DNA of 64,000 bases from Microbacterium oxydans (GTDB lineage: Bacteria > Actinomycetota > Actinomycetes > Actinomycetales > Microbacteriaceae): the NCBI RefSeq assembly GCF_000956525.1, contig NZ_JYIW01000026.1:310001-374000 (forward strand). Reading direction: 5' to 3'. Shown piece by piece: positions 33,408-43,685 of this stretch; within the stretch, counting starts at the first letter, position 1, and each line of letters begins with the position of its first letter. Under the pieces are notes generated by a model. The model saw only the letters and a program-made list of their open reading frames with translations. It did not search any database and was not told where the DNA came from. The position numbers and the translations under genes were made by a program.

Positions 33408-34118
33408 TCAGCGCGGACGCTGGGCGCGCACCTTGGTCGGGTCGATGCCCTTCGGGATCGGCAGCGACGACAGCGACTGCGAGACCGACTCGATGCGACG
33501 GATGACGGCACCCATGGTCGCCTTGTCGATCGTCTTCGGAAGCTTCTTGATGGTCTTGGCGAGGTCGGCGATCGTGACCTCGTCATCGCCGTGGCCGACG
33601 TACAGCACGGTGACGGGTACGCCGTTGGCGACGCGCTGGACCTTGCTGCGCTCTTCGTTCACGAGACGCGTGAGACGACCGCGGGCACCTTCGCCGACGA
33701 TCACGACACCGCCGCGGCCGACGGTGCGGTACACGGCTTCCTGCGTCTTCGGGTTGATGCCGACCGGCGTCTCGGATGCCTGCCAGCGGCGTCCGAGGCT
33801 CGTGCTCAGCACGTGACCGGTCGCGCCGGGCATGCCGTCGATCTTGGCGTACATCGCCGTGGTCGAGAGGCGGGTCATCAGGAACATCGCGCCGAGCACA
33901 CCGAGCATGAGACCGGTGATACCCCACAGCACGAGGGTCCAGATCTGGAACGGGGGGATCAGATACCCGGCGATGAGTCCGAGCAGGACACCGCCGATGA
34001 GGATGCCGATCTGTGCCCAGGGCAGCCAGGAGTACACCTCACGCGTGAACCGGAAGAGGGACTTGATCTGGGAGAAGAACCCAGGACGCTTCTCGGGTTC
34101 GGGAGCACGTTTTGCCAT
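33408..34118 (-). CDS. DUF4191 membrane protein
   Basis: A 236-residue protein with two adjacent transmembrane helices (IGILIGGVLLGLIAGYLIPP and TLVLWGITGLMLGVLGAMFL) and a soluble C-terminal part (SLGRRWQASETPVGINPKTQ). This matches the actinobacterial DUF4191 family, of unknown function. ATG 34118 follows TAGGCT by 7 bases, a leaderless arrangement; the frame further upstream has poor coding quality. Confidence 0.85.
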   Translation of the reverse strand: MAKRAPEPEKRPGFFSQIKSLFRFTREVYSWLPWAQIGILIGGVLLGLIAGYLIPPFQIWTLVLWGITGLMLGVLGAMFLMTRLSTTAMYAKIDGMPGATGHVLSTSLGRRWQASETPVGINPKTQEAVYRTVGRGGVVIVGEGARGRLTRLVNEERSKVQRVANGVPVTVLYVGHGDDEVTIADLAKTIKKLPKTIDKATMGAVIRRIESVSQSLSSLPIPKGIDPTKVRAQRPR

Positions 34119-34286
34119 AAGGTTCAGCCTACCGATTCCTGGGCGCTCTGATGGCGTCGTTCGCGCCCAGCGGAGGGCAGATGGGGGTCTCCGCACTCAT
34201 CCTGCACACCGCGACATCTGCGGGGATGTGATTCACAGCCTGCCTGATGCACTCCATGATCGAGCGCGACCGGGTCAGATGGAGGC

Positions 34287-35828
34287 ATGACGCGCACACC
34301 GGAGACTGACCAGGCACCGCTGCTCGGTCGTGCGCATCGAATGATCCGCGTGCTGGACAACGGTGACGGGCCGTTCCCCGGTGCGCTGGTGACTGATGGA
34401 GACACCGTCGCAGTGGCCAGGGATGCTGTGGCGCTCGGCGGATGGGAGGCGTGGCGGTTCGCAGGATCAGAACACGTCGCAGCACCGATGGATCTGGTGC
34501 GTCGTGCAGACGGTCACGACGTGCTGCTTCCCTGGTGCACGGAGCGAGTGGGCGTGTTCGTGGGGCGGCGCGCTGGGGCTGGGGAGCCGCTGACGCCGGG
34601 GGAGAGCAGCACGCTGGTGGTGAGTCTGCTGCGCGCGCTCGCGGAGCTCGGAGCGAACGACTGCACCGATGTCCGAGGCACGTGGTGGCTCACCGACGAG
34701 GGCAGGCCGGTCTTCGTGATCGGCGAAGGGGAACCGGCACGTGCAGAGGTCGCGTCACTCGTGATGCGGCTCGGCGAGCAGAATCGCGACCGGGCGCTGG
34801 GGCGTCTGCTCGCGGTGATGCACGCGGGGCTGGGGAAGAGCGTCGCCGAGCACCCTGGTATCCCGCCACTCCTGCTCGATCGGTGGGAGAACGAGATGCT
34901 CGAGATCGCGTCTCCGCGCGCGCTCCGGCGTGATGTGCTCGCGCCGGAACCGGCACAAGCAGTCACCAGGCCCGGCACCGTCGGGCGGTTGCCGGTGCCA
35001 CCACGCAGAGTGGCGAGCCGGGTGCGCGCGAGATCTGGGGCTCGCGCGCGCTCGTCTCGACTCGTCACGACCTTCCGGCAGGCTGCGTCGGATCTCGTCG
35101 AGCGAACCGTCCGTGTGATCGCGCCGATCATCCGACGCCGGCATTCGACCGCGCGTCGTGCGGTGCCGATGGAGCTGGTCGCACAGTCCGCTGAGGCTGT
35201 CGTCGTCCCCACGAGTCGACGCCGTCCCCTCGTGTTGGCCGGAGCGGCCGCGGCGGTCGTCCTCGCGGTCGGCGTGCTGTGGCCGAGCGACGGCGACGAC
35301 GATGCGGCGGCGGGGAACGATCGGATGCCTGCCGCGACGAGCTCGGAAAAGGTCGTGGAGCCGCTCGTGGCGACGCCGACATCGAGCGCGACGGCCGTCG
35401 ATGAGGCGGTGACGAACACGAACGCGTCGAACGAGAGTGCTGACACGGCAGTCGATGACACGGCAGTCGATGACCCGGCAGTCGATGACCCGGTGCAGGC
35501 GGCGGCGGTGCTCTGGGAAGAGGCGGGCACGTGCCGGAAGGCGGAGGATGCCGTGTGCGATCGTGCGACCGTTCCTGGGGCGGTGGGTGTGATCGAGGCT
35601 CTCGACACCGGCCTGAAAACGCCGCCCGTCTTCGCGATGATCGATCAGTACGGCGATATCGCCGTGGTGCGAGCTGAGCAGGTCGGTGGTGAGCCGTCGC
35701 AGGAGTCGGGGGAGGGCTCTGGGGAGGCTGATGCGGCGGCACCGATCGGGAAGGTGCTCGTGCTCGCACGCCTCAACGAGAAATGGCTGATCCGCGACGC
35801 CTATGACGTCGCGGATCAGCCAGGATGA
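34287..35828 (+). CDS. Uncharacterised single-pass membrane protein, 513 residues
   Basis: Not recognised. A soluble N-terminal region of about 300 residues precedes one membrane helix (RRPLVLAGAAAAVVLAVGVL, about 310-330), a Ser/Thr/Asp-rich linker with three copies of TAVDD/PAVDD, and a C-terminal domain with two cysteines (EEAGTCRKAEDAVCDRATVP) that could be outside the cell. The layout resembles a signalling receptor with cytoplasmic and external domains, but no kinase or phosphatase motif is visible. ATG 34287 is chosen by codon quality. The 3' end contains a terminator-like stem. Confidence 0.7.
   Translation: MTRTPETDQAPLLGRAHRMIRVLDNGDGPFPGALVTDGDTVAVARDAVALGGWEAWRFAGSEHVAAPMDLVRRADGHDVLLPWCTERVGVFVGRRAGAGEPLTPGESSTLVVSLLRALAELGANDCTDVRGTWWLTDEGRPVFVIGEGEPARAEVASLVMRLGEQNRDRALGRLLAVMHAGLGKSVAEHPGIPPLLLDRWENEMLEIASPRALRRDVLAPEPAQAVTRPGTVGRLPVPPRRVASRVRARSGARARSSRLVTTFRQAASDLVERTVRVIAPIIRRRHSTARRAVPMELVAQSAEAVVVPTSRRRPLVLAGAAAAVVLAVGVLWPSDGDDDAAAGNDRMPAATSSEKVVEPLVATPTSSATAVDEAVTNTNASNESADTAVDDTAVDDPAVDDPVQAAAVLWEEAGTCRKAEDAVCDRATVPGAVGVIEALDTGLKTPPVFAMIDQYGDIAVVRAEQVGGEPSQESGEGSGEADAAAPIGKVLVLARLNEKWLIRDAYDVADQPG
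35445..35489 (+). repeat. Three tandem 15-base repeats in the linker of the 513-residue protein
   Basis: Units ACGGCAGTCGATGAC (35445-35459 and 35460-35474) and CCGGCAGTCGATGAC (35475-35489) encode T/P-A-V-D-D in frame. The copy number could vary between strains. Confidence 0.85.
35784..35822. terminator. Bidirectional terminator inside the coding end of the 513-residue gene
   Basis: TGGCTGATCCGCGACG (35784-35799), loop CCTATGA, CGTCGCGGATCAGCCA (35807-35822): a perfect 16-bp stem wholly within the last codons of the + strand gene, and 15 bases past the sucB stop on the minus strand. Confidence 0.75.
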
Positions 35829-35837
35829 CGCGGTGTG

Positions 35838-37562
35838 TCAGGCGCCGAGCTGTGCAGCGAACTGCGCGGACTCGAGGCGAGCCTTCACAGCGCCGAGGAA
35901 GCGAGCAGCGTCGGCACCGTCGATGATCCGGTGGTCGTACGAGAGTGCGAAGTACACGTACGAGCGGATCGCGATGGCGTCGGAGCCGCCGACCTTGACG
36001 AGACCGGGGCGCTTGACGACCGTGCCGGTACCGAGGATCGCCGACTGCGGCAGGAACACGACCGGCGTGTCGAACAGCGCTCCACGCGAACCGGTGTTGG
36101 TCAGCGTGAACGTGCCGCCGGCCAGCTCGTCGGGCTTGAGCTTGTTGTCGCGGGTGCGGGCGGCGAGGTCAGCGATCTCGTGCGCGATCTCCGCGATGTT
36201 CTTCGAAGCGGCGTCGCGCAACACCGGCGTGAGCAGTCCACGCTCGGTGTCGACGGCGATCGAGAGGTTCTCGGTCGCCGGGTACACGATCTTGTCACCG
36301 TCGACCGTGGAGTTCACGATCGGGAACGCCTGCAGCGCCTCAGCGGCAGCGAGCGCGAAGAACGGCAGGAACGACAGCTTGTCGCCGGTCTTCTCGAGGA
36401 AGGATCCCTTGACGCTGTCGCGGTACTCCGCGAGGGCGGTGACATCGATCTCGACCACCGTGGTGAGCTGCGCGGTCTGCTGCATCGATGCGACGGCACG
36501 CTCGGCCAGGACCTTGCGCAGTCGAGACATCGGCTGCGTGGTGCCACGCAGCGGCGAGACCTCGAGCGGAGCCGGAGCAGCGGGCGCCGCGGCAGCAGCC
36601 GGAGCGGATGCAGCGGACTCTGCTGCCTTCAGCACGTCCTCTTTGCGGATGCGGCCGCCGACACCGGTGCCGGTGACCGACGCCAGGTCGACACCCTGCT
36701 GGGAAGCGAGCCGCCGAACGAGCGGCGTGACGTACAGGTTGTCGCTGTCGCCAGCGGCCGGAGCAGCCGCAGCCGGAGCAGCGGGTGCGGGGGCAGACGC
36801 GGCGGGAGCCGGAGCAGCGGCGGGAGCCGGAGCAGCGGCGGGAGCCGGAGCAGCAGGTGCGGGAGCAGGGGCAGCCGGGGCCTCTGCGGCAGGTGCCGGA
36901 GCTGCGGCGGGAGCCTCAGCGGCAGGTGCTGCAGCCGGAGCGGCACCCGAGCCGACGCGTGCGAGCACAGCACCGACGGCGACGGTCTCGTCCTCGCCGG
37001 CGACGATCTCCTGGAGCACGCCGGCAACGGGCGAAGGGATCTCGGTGTCGACCTTGTCGGTGGAGATCTCGAGCAGCGCCTCATCGACCTCGATCGAGTC
37101 GCCGACCTGCTTGAGCCAACGGGTCACAGTGCCCTCGGTGACGCTCTCGCCGAGCTCGGGAAGCACGATGTCGGTCGCGTCGCCTGCCGGCGCAGCCTCT
37201 GCGGCGGGGGCGGGCTCAGCGGCAGGCGCCGGAGCAGCCTCCTGCGCGGGCGCAGCCTCAGCGGGAGCCGCCTCAGCCTCGGGCGCCGCGGCGGCCGGAG
37301 CATCCGCTGCCGGTGCTGCTGCGCTGCCGTCGCCGATTCGCGCCAGCAGGGCACCGACCTCGACGGTCTCGTCCTCGGCCACGAGGATCTCCTCGATGAC
37401 GCCGCTGACGGGCGAGGGGATCTCGGTGTCGACCTTGTCGGTCGAGATCTCGAGCAGGCCCTCGTCAGCCTGCACGGTGTCTCCCACCTGCTTGAGCCAA
37501 CGGGTGACCGTACCCTCGGTGACGCTCTCTCCGAGAGCGGGGAGGACCACGGATGTGCTCAT
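35838..37562 (-). CDS. sucB: Dihydrolipoamide acyltransferase E2 (2-oxoglutarate dehydrogenase type)
   Basis: The E2 core of a 2-oxoacid dehydrogenase complex. The 574-residue protein has two lipoyl domains, each with the modified lysine in [13 protein letters not shown] (first Lys43), Ala/Pro-rich linkers, a peripheral subunit-binding domain ([20 protein letters not shown]) and a catalytic domain ending [15 protein letters not shown]. The lipoyl sequence and the last gene of pepA-lpdA-sucB support an SucB-like role, although actinobacterial E2 proteins can serve more than one complex. AAGGAG precedes the ATG. Confidence 0.93.
   Translation of the reverse strand: MSTSVVLPALGESVTEGTVTRWLKQVGDTVQADEGLLEISTDKVDTEIPSPVSGVIEEILVAEDETVEVGALLARIGDGSAAAPAADAPAAAAPEAEAAPAEAAPAQEAAPAPAAEPAPAAEAAPAGDATDIVLPELGESVTEGTVTRWLKQVGDSIEVDEALLEISTDKVDTEIPSPVAGVLQEIVAGEDETVAVGAVLARVGSGAAPAAAPAAEAPAAAPAPAAEAPAAPAPAPAAPAPAAAPAPAAAPAPAASAPAPAAPAAAAPAAGDSDNLYVTPLVRRLASQQGVDLASVTGTGVGGRIRKEDVLKAAESAASAPAAAAAPAAPAPLEVSPLRGTTQPMSRLRKVLAERAVASMQQTAQLTTVVEIDVTALAEYRDSVKGSFLEKTGDKLSFLPFFALAAAEALQAFPIVNSTVDGDKIVYPATENLSIAVDTERGLLTPVLRDAASKNIAEIAHEIADLAARTRDNKLKPDELAGGTFTLTNTGSRGALFDTPVVFLPQSAILGTGTVVKRPGLVKVGGSDAIAIRSYVYFALSYDHRIIDGADAARFLGAVKARLESAQFAAQLGA
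36805..36856 (-). repeat. 18-base tandem repeats in the sucB interdomain linker
   Basis: On the + strand, GGAGCCGGAGCAGCGGCG occurs at 36805-36822 and 36823-36840 with a partial third copy from 36841. It codes for the Ala/Pro linker between lipoyl and binding domains. Confidence 0.75.
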
Positions 37563-37629
37563 GACTGAGTCTCCTTCAAGAAGTTGTATGACGCTTGTCT
37601 AGCTTAGTGACTCGGGCACCGGTTGGTGC

Positions 37630-39003
37630 TCAGAGGGCGTGCAGGGGCTTTCCGGCCAGAGCGAGGAAGGCTTCACCCAGTGCCTCGCTCTGGGTGGGGT
37701 GTGCGTGGATGAGGGGCGCGATGTCTTCGGGGTGGGCCTCCCAGGCGACAGCGAGCTGCCCCTCGGTGATGAGCTCGCCGACGCGGTCGCCCAGCAGGTG
37801 TACACCGAGGACGGGGCCGTCCTTGAGTCGCACGACCTTCACCAGGCCACTGGTTCCGATGATCTCGCTCTTACCGTTCCCGGCGAGGTTGTATTCGTAG
37901 GCGAGCACCGCATCTGCACCGTGCTCGGCGATCGCAGCGGCCTCGGTCACGCCGACCGACGCCACCTCCGGGCTGGAGTACGTGACCTTCGGGATCTGCG
38001 AGTCCGGGATGTTCGCGGGGCTGAGACCGGCGATGCGCTCGGCGACCGCGATGCCCTGCTGGAAGCCGCGGTGCGCGAGCTGCAGGCCGGGGACGATGTC
38101 GCCGACCGCCCAGAGGCCCTGCACGCCGGTGCGGAGCTCCTGGTCGACCGTGACGAATCCGCGGTCGAGCGTGACGCCTGCCTCCTCGAATCCGAGGTCG
38201 GCCGTCACCGGACCACGACCCACGGCGACGAGCAGATAGTCCGCCGTGAACTCCTTGCCGTCTTCGAGGGTCACGGTCACGGAGCTGTCGTCCTGCACCG
38301 CCGTCTGGAACCGCACGCCGAGCGAGTACTGGATGCCGCGGCGGCGGAACGCTCGCTCGAGACCCTTGCTCATCGCGATGTCCTCGTTGGGGACGAGGTG
38401 GGGCAGCGCCTCCACGATCGTCACCTCGGAGCCGAAGGAGCGCCAGACGCTGGCGAACTCGACGCCGATGACGCCGCCACCGAGGATGAGCACCCGCTCG
38501 GGGATGACGTCGAGGGCGAGCGCCTGCTCACTCGTGATGATCCGGCCGCCGATCTCGAGACCGGGAAGCGTGCGGCTGTACGACCCCGTCGCGAGGATCA
38601 CATCGGTGCCAGCGTAGACGTCGTCGCCCACGCTCACCGTGCGGTCGGCGTTGAGGCGTCCGGTGCCGGCGACCGTCGTGATGCCGCGTGCCTTCACCAG
38701 CCCCTCGAGGCCCTTGAACTTCTTCGCGACGATGCCCTCACGATACGTGCGGACACCGACGGGGTCGACGCCGCCGAACGTCGCCGTCACACCGACGGAC
38801 GCCGCGTCCCGCACGTGATCCGCGACCTCGGCCGCATGCAGCAGCGCCTTGGTCGGGATGCAGCCGCGGTGCAGGCAGGTACCACCGACCTTGTCCTTCT
38901 CGATCAGGGCGACCGACTTGCCGAGCTCACTGGCCCGGAGCGCGGCTGCATAGCCGCCGCTGCCGCCGCCCAGGACGACGATGTCGAAGGTGTGTGTGGT
39001 CAT
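37630..39003 (-). CDS. lpdA: Dihydrolipoyl dehydrogenase (E3)
   Basis: The flavoprotein that reoxidises lipoamide. The 457-residue product has the FAD motif VLGGGSGGYAAALRA, the redox disulfide motif GGTCLHRGCIPTK, the NAD motif ILGGGVIGVEFASVW and the C-terminal His/Glu dyad in LIHAHPTQSEALGEAF. It lies between pepA (3-base gap) and sucB (67-base gap) on the same strand, so the three form an operon. Confidence 0.96.
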   Translation of the reverse strand: MTTHTFDIVVLGGGSGGYAAALRASELGKSVALIEKDKVGGTCLHRGCIPTKALLHAAEVADHVRDAASVGVTATFGGVDPVGVRTYREGIVAKKFKGLEGLVKARGITTVAGTGRLNADRTVSVGDDVYAGTDVILATGSYSRTLPGLEIGGRIITSEQALALDVIPERVLILGGGVIGVEFASVWRSFGSEVTIVEALPHLVPNEDIAMSKGLERAFRRRGIQYSLGVRFQTAVQDDSSVTVTLEDGKEFTADYLLVAVGRGPVTADLGFEEAGVTLDRGFVTVDQELRTGVQGLWAVGDIVPGLQLAHRGFQQGIAVAERIAGLSPANIPDSQIPKVTYSSPEVASVGVTEAAAIAEHGADAVLAYEYNLAGNGKSEIIGTSGLVKVVRLKDGPVLGVHLLGDRVGELITEGQLAVAWEAHPEDIAPLIHAHPTQSEALGEAFLALAGKPLHAL

Positions 39004-39006
39004 TGG

Positions 39007-40482
39007 TCATGCCTCCTGGTGGGATGCGTCTTCGGCGAAGGCGACGATCGATCGGACCATCGCCCCCGTTGGGCCCTTCTCCGTGAAACCGTACGGCGCG
39101 CCGGCGTGCTCGCCGGAACCCGCGATGTCGAGGTGCACCCAGGGGATGCGCGGCGCGTCGTCGGCATCCGACACGCGACCGACGAATCGACGAAGGAACA
39201 GGCCGGCGAACGATGCGCCTCCGGCCCGGTCGCTCATGTTCGCGTTGATGAGGTCCGCGATGGGGGAGTCGAGCGTGTCCTCCATGTACTCCGGGAGCGG
39301 CATCTGCCAGGCCGGCTCGTCGACCGAGCGAGCCACGTCGAGGAAGGTCGCGACGGTGTCGTCGTCGCCCATGACGCCGGTGTGGCGGTGGCCGAGCGCC
39401 ATCACGATCGCGCCGGTGAGCGTCGCGACGTCGATGATCACGTCGGGGTTCTCGCGGCTCGCGGCGACGAGTCCGTCTGCCATCACGAGGCGACCCTCGG
39501 CGTCGGTGTTCAGAACCTCGACCGTGGTGCCGTCGAGCATCCGCAGCACGTCGCCCGGACGCGTGGCGCGCCCTGACGGCATGTTGTCGGCGATGCACAG
39601 CCAGGCGGTGACCCGCACCGACAGACCGAGTGTGGCGATCGCGCGGAGCGCGGCGAGGCTCGTGGCTGCGCCCGCCATGTCGAACTTCATGCCGACCATG
39701 GAGGCGGCGGGCTTCAACGAGAGCCCGCCGGTGTCGAAGGTGATGCCCTTCCCGACGATCGCGATGTGGCGGCTCGCGTCTGCGGGCGCGTAGTCGAGCC
39801 GGACCAGGCGCGGGGGACGGTCGGAACCCTGGCCGACGCCGAGGATTCCGCCGAAGCCCTGTGCTGCGAGTGCTGTCTCGTCGAGGATCTCGACCGTGAC
39901 GGGCAGGTCCGCGACGCTCTCCGACGCACGTTCCGCGAGCTGTGCCGGGCTCTGCCATTCGGCTGGCACGTTCACGAGGTCCTTCACGAGTGCGACGGCG
40001 TCGCCGATGGCCTGTGCGCGCTGGATGGTCGCATCGTCGAGCTCTGCATGCACGGTGACGGCGGTGGCGCGGCCCTTGCCCTTCTCGGACCGGTACCCGT
40101 CGAAGCGGTGACCGCCGAGGACCGCACCCTCAGCTGCTGCCGCACCGAAGGACCCGAGTCCGGGGGCGAGCGCGACGGAGAGGTGGTCGAAGCCCGTGAA
40201 GCTGCGCACCGCGGCGCCCACTGCATTGCGCACGGCGAGTGCGTCGGCCTTCGAGCCGGCGCCGACGACCGCGAACGGCACCGAGGAGACCTCGGGCGCG
40301 TGCACCCGGGTGAACGAGGATGCGGAACCGGTGAATCCGATTCCGGCGAGGATGTCGGCGAGGCCGGGATATCCGTCGAGCGATGCCTGCGACTCCGAGA
40401 TGTCGGGGACGACGAGCACTGCGGCATCTGCAGCGCTTCCGGGGAACTGATCGGTTGTGTGCGAGAGCACGGGAAGCGTCAT
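39007..40482 (-). CDS. pepA: Leucyl aminopeptidase (M17 family)
   Basis: A two-metal aminopeptidase. The 491-residue protein has an N-terminal regulatory domain and a catalytic domain with GKGITFDTGGLSLKPAASMV, FDMAGAATSLAALRA and the M17 signature NTDAEGRLVMADGL, which supplies the metal-binding Asp and Glu and the bicarbonate-site Arg. TAGGAT (40489-40494) is 6 bases before the ATG, a leaderless pattern. It leads the operon with lpdA and sucB. Confidence 0.95.
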   Translation of the reverse strand: MTLPVLSHTTDQFPGSAADAAVLVVPDISESQASLDGYPGLADILAGIGFTGSASSFTRVHAPEVSSVPFAVVGAGSKADALAVRNAVGAAVRSFTGFDHLSVALAPGLGSFGAAAAEGAVLGGHRFDGYRSEKGKGRATAVTVHAELDDATIQRAQAIGDAVALVKDLVNVPAEWQSPAQLAERASESVADLPVTVEILDETALAAQGFGGILGVGQGSDRPPRLVRLDYAPADASRHIAIVGKGITFDTGGLSLKPAASMVGMKFDMAGAATSLAALRAIATLGLSVRVTAWLCIADNMPSGRATRPGDVLRMLDGTTVEVLNTDAEGRLVMADGLVAASRENPDVIIDVATLTGAIVMALGHRHTGVMGDDDTVATFLDVARSVDEPAWQMPLPEYMEDTLDSPIADLINANMSDRAGGASFAGLFLRRFVGRVSDADDAPRIPWVHLDIAGSGEHAGAPYGFTEKGPTGAMVRSIVAFAEDASHQEA

Positions 40483-40595
40483 GCTTCCATCCTAGGGATC
40501 GTCGCGTGTGCCGGGGCGCGAGGGAGTGCCCGCGTGTTCGCTCTCAGCATGACGTCACCCACCCCTGGGTCTGGAGTGCCTCGTAGCATGGAGGA

Positions 40596-41534
40596 ATGCC
40601 CCCCTCCGGTGAGATCCATGAACGAGTAGCGAACGCCCCGGCCGTCCCCCGCGGACTCCCGCTGGTGGTGCTTCTGACCGGCTTCACGGATGCCGGCAAC
40701 GCCGTGTCCGGGCTCATCGAGCACCTCCGTGAGACGGCCTCTCCCGAGCCGATCGTCGTCTTCGACAACGACGTGCTCCTCGACTACCGCGCCCGCCGCC
40801 CCGTCATCTCGTTCGATCAGGACCACTTGACCGAGTTCCGCCCGCAGAAGCTCGACCTCTCGTTGGCGAAGGACGCTCTCGGACAACCGTTCCTGCTGCT
40901 CTCCGGATACGAGCCCGATTTCGCCTGGAACGCCTTCGCCCGCACTGTGCTCGACCTCGCGACCGAGTTCGAGGTCGCGGGTGTCAGCTGGGTGCACTCC
41001 ATCGCGATGCCGGTGCCGCACACCCGTCCGATCGGCACGACGGTCAGCGGCAACCGTCGTGACCTCACGGTGGCGCATTCCGTGTGGCGACCCCGCACGC
41101 AGGTCCCGGCGACCGCTGGCCATCTCCTCGAATTCCGTTTCGCGGAGCGCGGCGATCGAACGGTCGGTTTCGTGCTGCTCGTGCCGCATTACCTCGCAGA
41201 GACCGAGAACCCGGATGCCGTGATCACCGCCGCGCAGCGGCTCATGGCGGCGACGGGACTCGTGCTGGTGCTCGACGCGGTGCAGGAGCGTCGAGAGGAC
41301 TACCTCGCCCGCGTCGACGAGCAGGTGCTGGGCAACGACGAGCTGCAGCAGATGGTGCAGAACCTCGAACGCCGGTACGACGCCTACATGGCTGGGCGCA
41401 ATCCGGACGACGACTCCTACGACGAGGGCGGATTCAGCGAACGGGACCTCCCGAGTGCGGATGAACTCGCCGCAGAGCTCGAGCGTTACCTCGCCTCACG
41501 TCCCTCGGATGAGGACAAGCCGGGCCGCGGCTGA
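40596..41534 (+). CDS. PAC2-family protein
   Basis: A 312-residue member of the PAC2 (proteasome assembly chaperone 2-like) family common in actinobacteria: GLPLVVLLTGFTDAGNAVSG, LLLSGYEPDFAWNAFARTVL and YLAETENPDAVITAAQRLMA, with a charged, helical C-terminal tail. Function in bacteria is unproven. TAGCAT lies 6 bases before the ATG, so it may be leaderless; GGAGGA directly abuts the ATG and is too close for a normal Shine-Dalgarno. It is divergent from pepA. Confidence 0.85.
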   Translation: MPPSGEIHERVANAPAVPRGLPLVVLLTGFTDAGNAVSGLIEHLRETASPEPIVVFDNDVLLDYRARRPVISFDQDHLTEFRPQKLDLSLAKDALGQPFLLLSGYEPDFAWNAFARTVLDLATEFEVAGVSWVHSIAMPVPHTRPIGTTVSGNRRDLTVAHSVWRPRTQVPATAGHLLEFRFAERGDRTVGFVLLVPHYLAETENPDAVITAAQRLMAATGLVLVLDAVQERREDYLARVDEQVLGNDELQQMVQNLERRYDAYMAGRNPDDDSYDEGGFSERDLPSADELAAELERYLASRPSDEDKPGRG

Positions 41535-41702
41535 ACGGGATCCGGACGAACTTCGTCCGAATGCGACTGCATCGGCACACGTGTGCGATACTAGGAGTCC
41601 GACCCGTTGTCAATCAGTGCTTTTCCAGACTGGACTTGACAAGGGTCTTACTAGTGTCCGAAATGTCCCGGGGTGGTCCTGCCGCCCCGTGAAAGGCGAA
41701 AC

Positions 41703-42953
41703 GTGACTCCTGCCACGACAAACAAATCCCGGACGACGAAGAAGGCCGCCGAAGAGACGGCAGTCGACGCCCAGGTCGAGTCGAAGGATGCAGCCGAGAA
41801 GCCTGCGCCCCTGAGCGCAGCGAAGCGCGCAGCGGCCAAGCGTGCCCCCGTCAAGAAGAAGAAGGCCGATGACGTCGTCGAAGACGACGAGGCTCCCGCA
41901 GCGGGGACCGTCGAAGACGGTGCAGACGACGACGAAGACAGCAAGCCGAAGTTCACCGAGCCGCTGCCGACCGGCGCGATCGTCATCTCGTCGAGCGACG
42001 ATGAAGACGTCCCCGTCTACTCGACGCAGATCACCGGCGCGACCGCCGACCCGGTCAAGGACTACCTGAAGCAGATCGGTAAGGTCGCCCTGCTGAACGC
42101 GGCCGAAGAGGTCGAGCTCGCGATGCGGATCGAAGCGGGTCTCTTCGCCGAAGAGAAGCTGTCGACCATGACGGCCGCCGAGAAGGCCGGCCAGCTCGGC
42201 CTCGACCTGCAGTGGGTCGCTCGCGACGGTCAGCGTGCCAAGAGCCACCTGCTCGGAGCGAACCTCCGACTCGTCGTCTCGCTTGCGAAGCGCTACACGG
42301 GCCGAGGGATGCAGTTCCTCGATCTCATCCAGGAGGGCAACCTGGGTCTCATCCGTGCTGTCGAGAAGTTCGACTACACCAAGGGATTCAAGTTCTCGAC
42401 CTATGCGACCTGGTGGATCCGTCAGGCGATCACCCGTGCGATGGCCGACCAGGCGCGTACGATCCGTATCCCTGTGCACATGGTCGAGGTCATCAACAAG
42501 CTCGCCCGCGTGCAGCGTCAGATGCTGCAGGACCTCGGCCGCGAACCCACCCCCGAGGAGCTCAGCCGCGAGCTGGACATGACGCCCGAGAAGGTCGTCG
42601 AGGTCCAGAAGTACGGCCGCGAGCCCATCTCGCTGCACACGCCCCTCGGTGAGGATGGCGACAGCGAGTTCGGTGACCTGATCGAGGACACGGAAGCGGT
42701 CGTCCCGGCCGACGCCGTCGGCTTCACGATGCTGCAGCGTCAGCTCGAGCAGCTGCTCGACTCGCTCTCGGAGCGCGAAGCCGGTGTGATCCGCATGCGC
42801 TTCGGCCTCGGCGACGGACAGCCCAAGACGCTCGACCAGATCGGCGACACGTTCGGCGTGACGCGTGAGCGCATCCGTCAGATCGAGTCGAAGACGATGG
42901 CCAAGCTGCGCCACCCGAGCCGCTCGCAGTCGCTGCGGGACTACCTCGAATGA
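41703..42953 (+). CDS. sigA: Primary RNA polymerase sigma factor
   Basis: The housekeeping sigma factor. The 416-residue protein has a variable Lys/Ala/Asp/Glu-rich N-terminus, region 1.2 ([20 protein letters not shown]), region 2 with [20 protein letters not shown] and [20 protein letters not shown], region 3, and region 4 with [20 protein letters not shown]. All are hallmarks of the RpoD group. GTG 41703 is selected for GAAAGG 6 bases upstream. Its stop overlaps the start of the CofE-like ligase gene (ATGA). Confidence 0.97.
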   Translation: MTPATTNKSRTTKKAAEETAVDAQVESKDAAEKPAPLSAAKRAAAKRAPVKKKKADDVVEDDEAPAAGTVEDGADDDEDSKPKFTEPLPTGAIVISSSDDEDVPVYSTQITGATADPVKDYLKQIGKVALLNAAEEVELAMRIEAGLFAEEKLSTMTAAEKAGQLGLDLQWVARDGQRAKSHLLGANLRLVVSLAKRYTGRGMQFLDLIQEGNLGLIRAVEKFDYTKGFKFSTYATWWIRQAITRAMADQARTIRIPVHMVEVINKLARVQRQMLQDLGREPTPEELSRELDMTPEKVVEVQKYGREPISLHTPLGEDGDSEFGDLIEDTEAVVPADAVGFTMLQRQLEQLLDSLSEREAGVIRMRFGLGDGQPKTLDQIGDTFGVTRERIRQIESKTMAKLRHPSRSQSLRDYLE

Positions 42954-43660
42954 GCCAGGAGAATGAAGGCACCGCGAACGACGGCAAGGCGCTCGAGACG
43001 AGCGTCGACGGCACGAGGTACGCACGCATCCCGTTGCGTACCCGGGTCGTCATGCCTGACGACGACCTCGACGCCATCATCACCGAGTACGCGAAGGATC
43101 ATGTGCAGGCGGGAGACCTCCTGTTCGTGACCGAGAAGATCGTCGCGATCACGCAGGGGCGGTCCTACCGTCTCGATGAGATCCAGCCGCGCAAGCTCGC
43201 GTTGTTCCTGTCGAAGTACGTCACTCGCACTCCGTACGGCATCGGTCTCGGCATGCCGGAGACGATGGAGATGGCGTTGCGCGAGTGCGGCACGCCGAGG
43301 ATCCTGTTCGCTGCCGCGGTGTCGGCTGTCACGAAGGCCTTCGGTCGCCGTGGCGACTTCTACCGCGTCGCCGGAGACAAGGCGCGCGCGATCGACGGCC
43401 CGACCAAGCACACGATCCCGCCGTACAACCAGGCCGTCGTGCTGGGCCCGAAGAACCCCCGTGAGGTCGCTGCGCGTGTGAAGACGCTCATCGGCGGTTC
43501 CGCAGAGGTCGCGGTGGTCGACATCAACGACATCGGTGGAAACATCCTCGGATCGACGCTCGACAAGGACGGCGAACGCCGCCTGGTCAAGATCCTCAAG
43601 GACAACCCGCTCGGCCAGGGACTCGAGTCCACGCCGCTCGGCATCGTCCGGGCGGTCTGA
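42950..43660 (+). CDS. CofE-like gamma-glutamyl ligase (coenzyme F420-0 ligase family)
   Basis: A 236-residue protein of the PF01996 (CofE/FbiB N-terminal) family: [40 protein letters not shown], and the C-terminal [20 protein letters not shown] typical of its metal/GTP site. CofE adds L-glutamate to F420-0, but homologues occur in organisms without F420, and no other F420 gene is visible here. The ATG overlaps the sigA stop, so translation is probably coupled. A strong terminator follows. Confidence 0.85.
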   Translation: MSQENEGTANDGKALETSVDGTRYARIPLRTRVVMPDDDLDAIITEYAKDHVQAGDLLFVTEKIVAITQGRSYRLDEIQPRKLALFLSKYVTRTPYGIGLGMPETMEMALRECGTPRILFAAAVSAVTKAFGRRGDFYRVAGDKARAIDGPTKHTIPPYNQAVVLGPKNPREVAARVKTLIGGSAEVAVVDINDIGGNILGSTLDKDGERRLVKILKDNPLGQGLESTPLGIVRAV

Positions 43661-43685
43661 TCCCGCCGAACCACCCCCTTGAAGC

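Noticed and set aside
37639..39576. Plus-strand frame of 645 codons
   Set aside because: Antisense to lpdA and pepA, both with intact signatures.
42950..43660. F420 biosynthesis locus
   Set aside because: Only one ligase-family gene is present; without fbiA, fbiC or F420-dependent enzymes nearby the pathway cannot be claimed.
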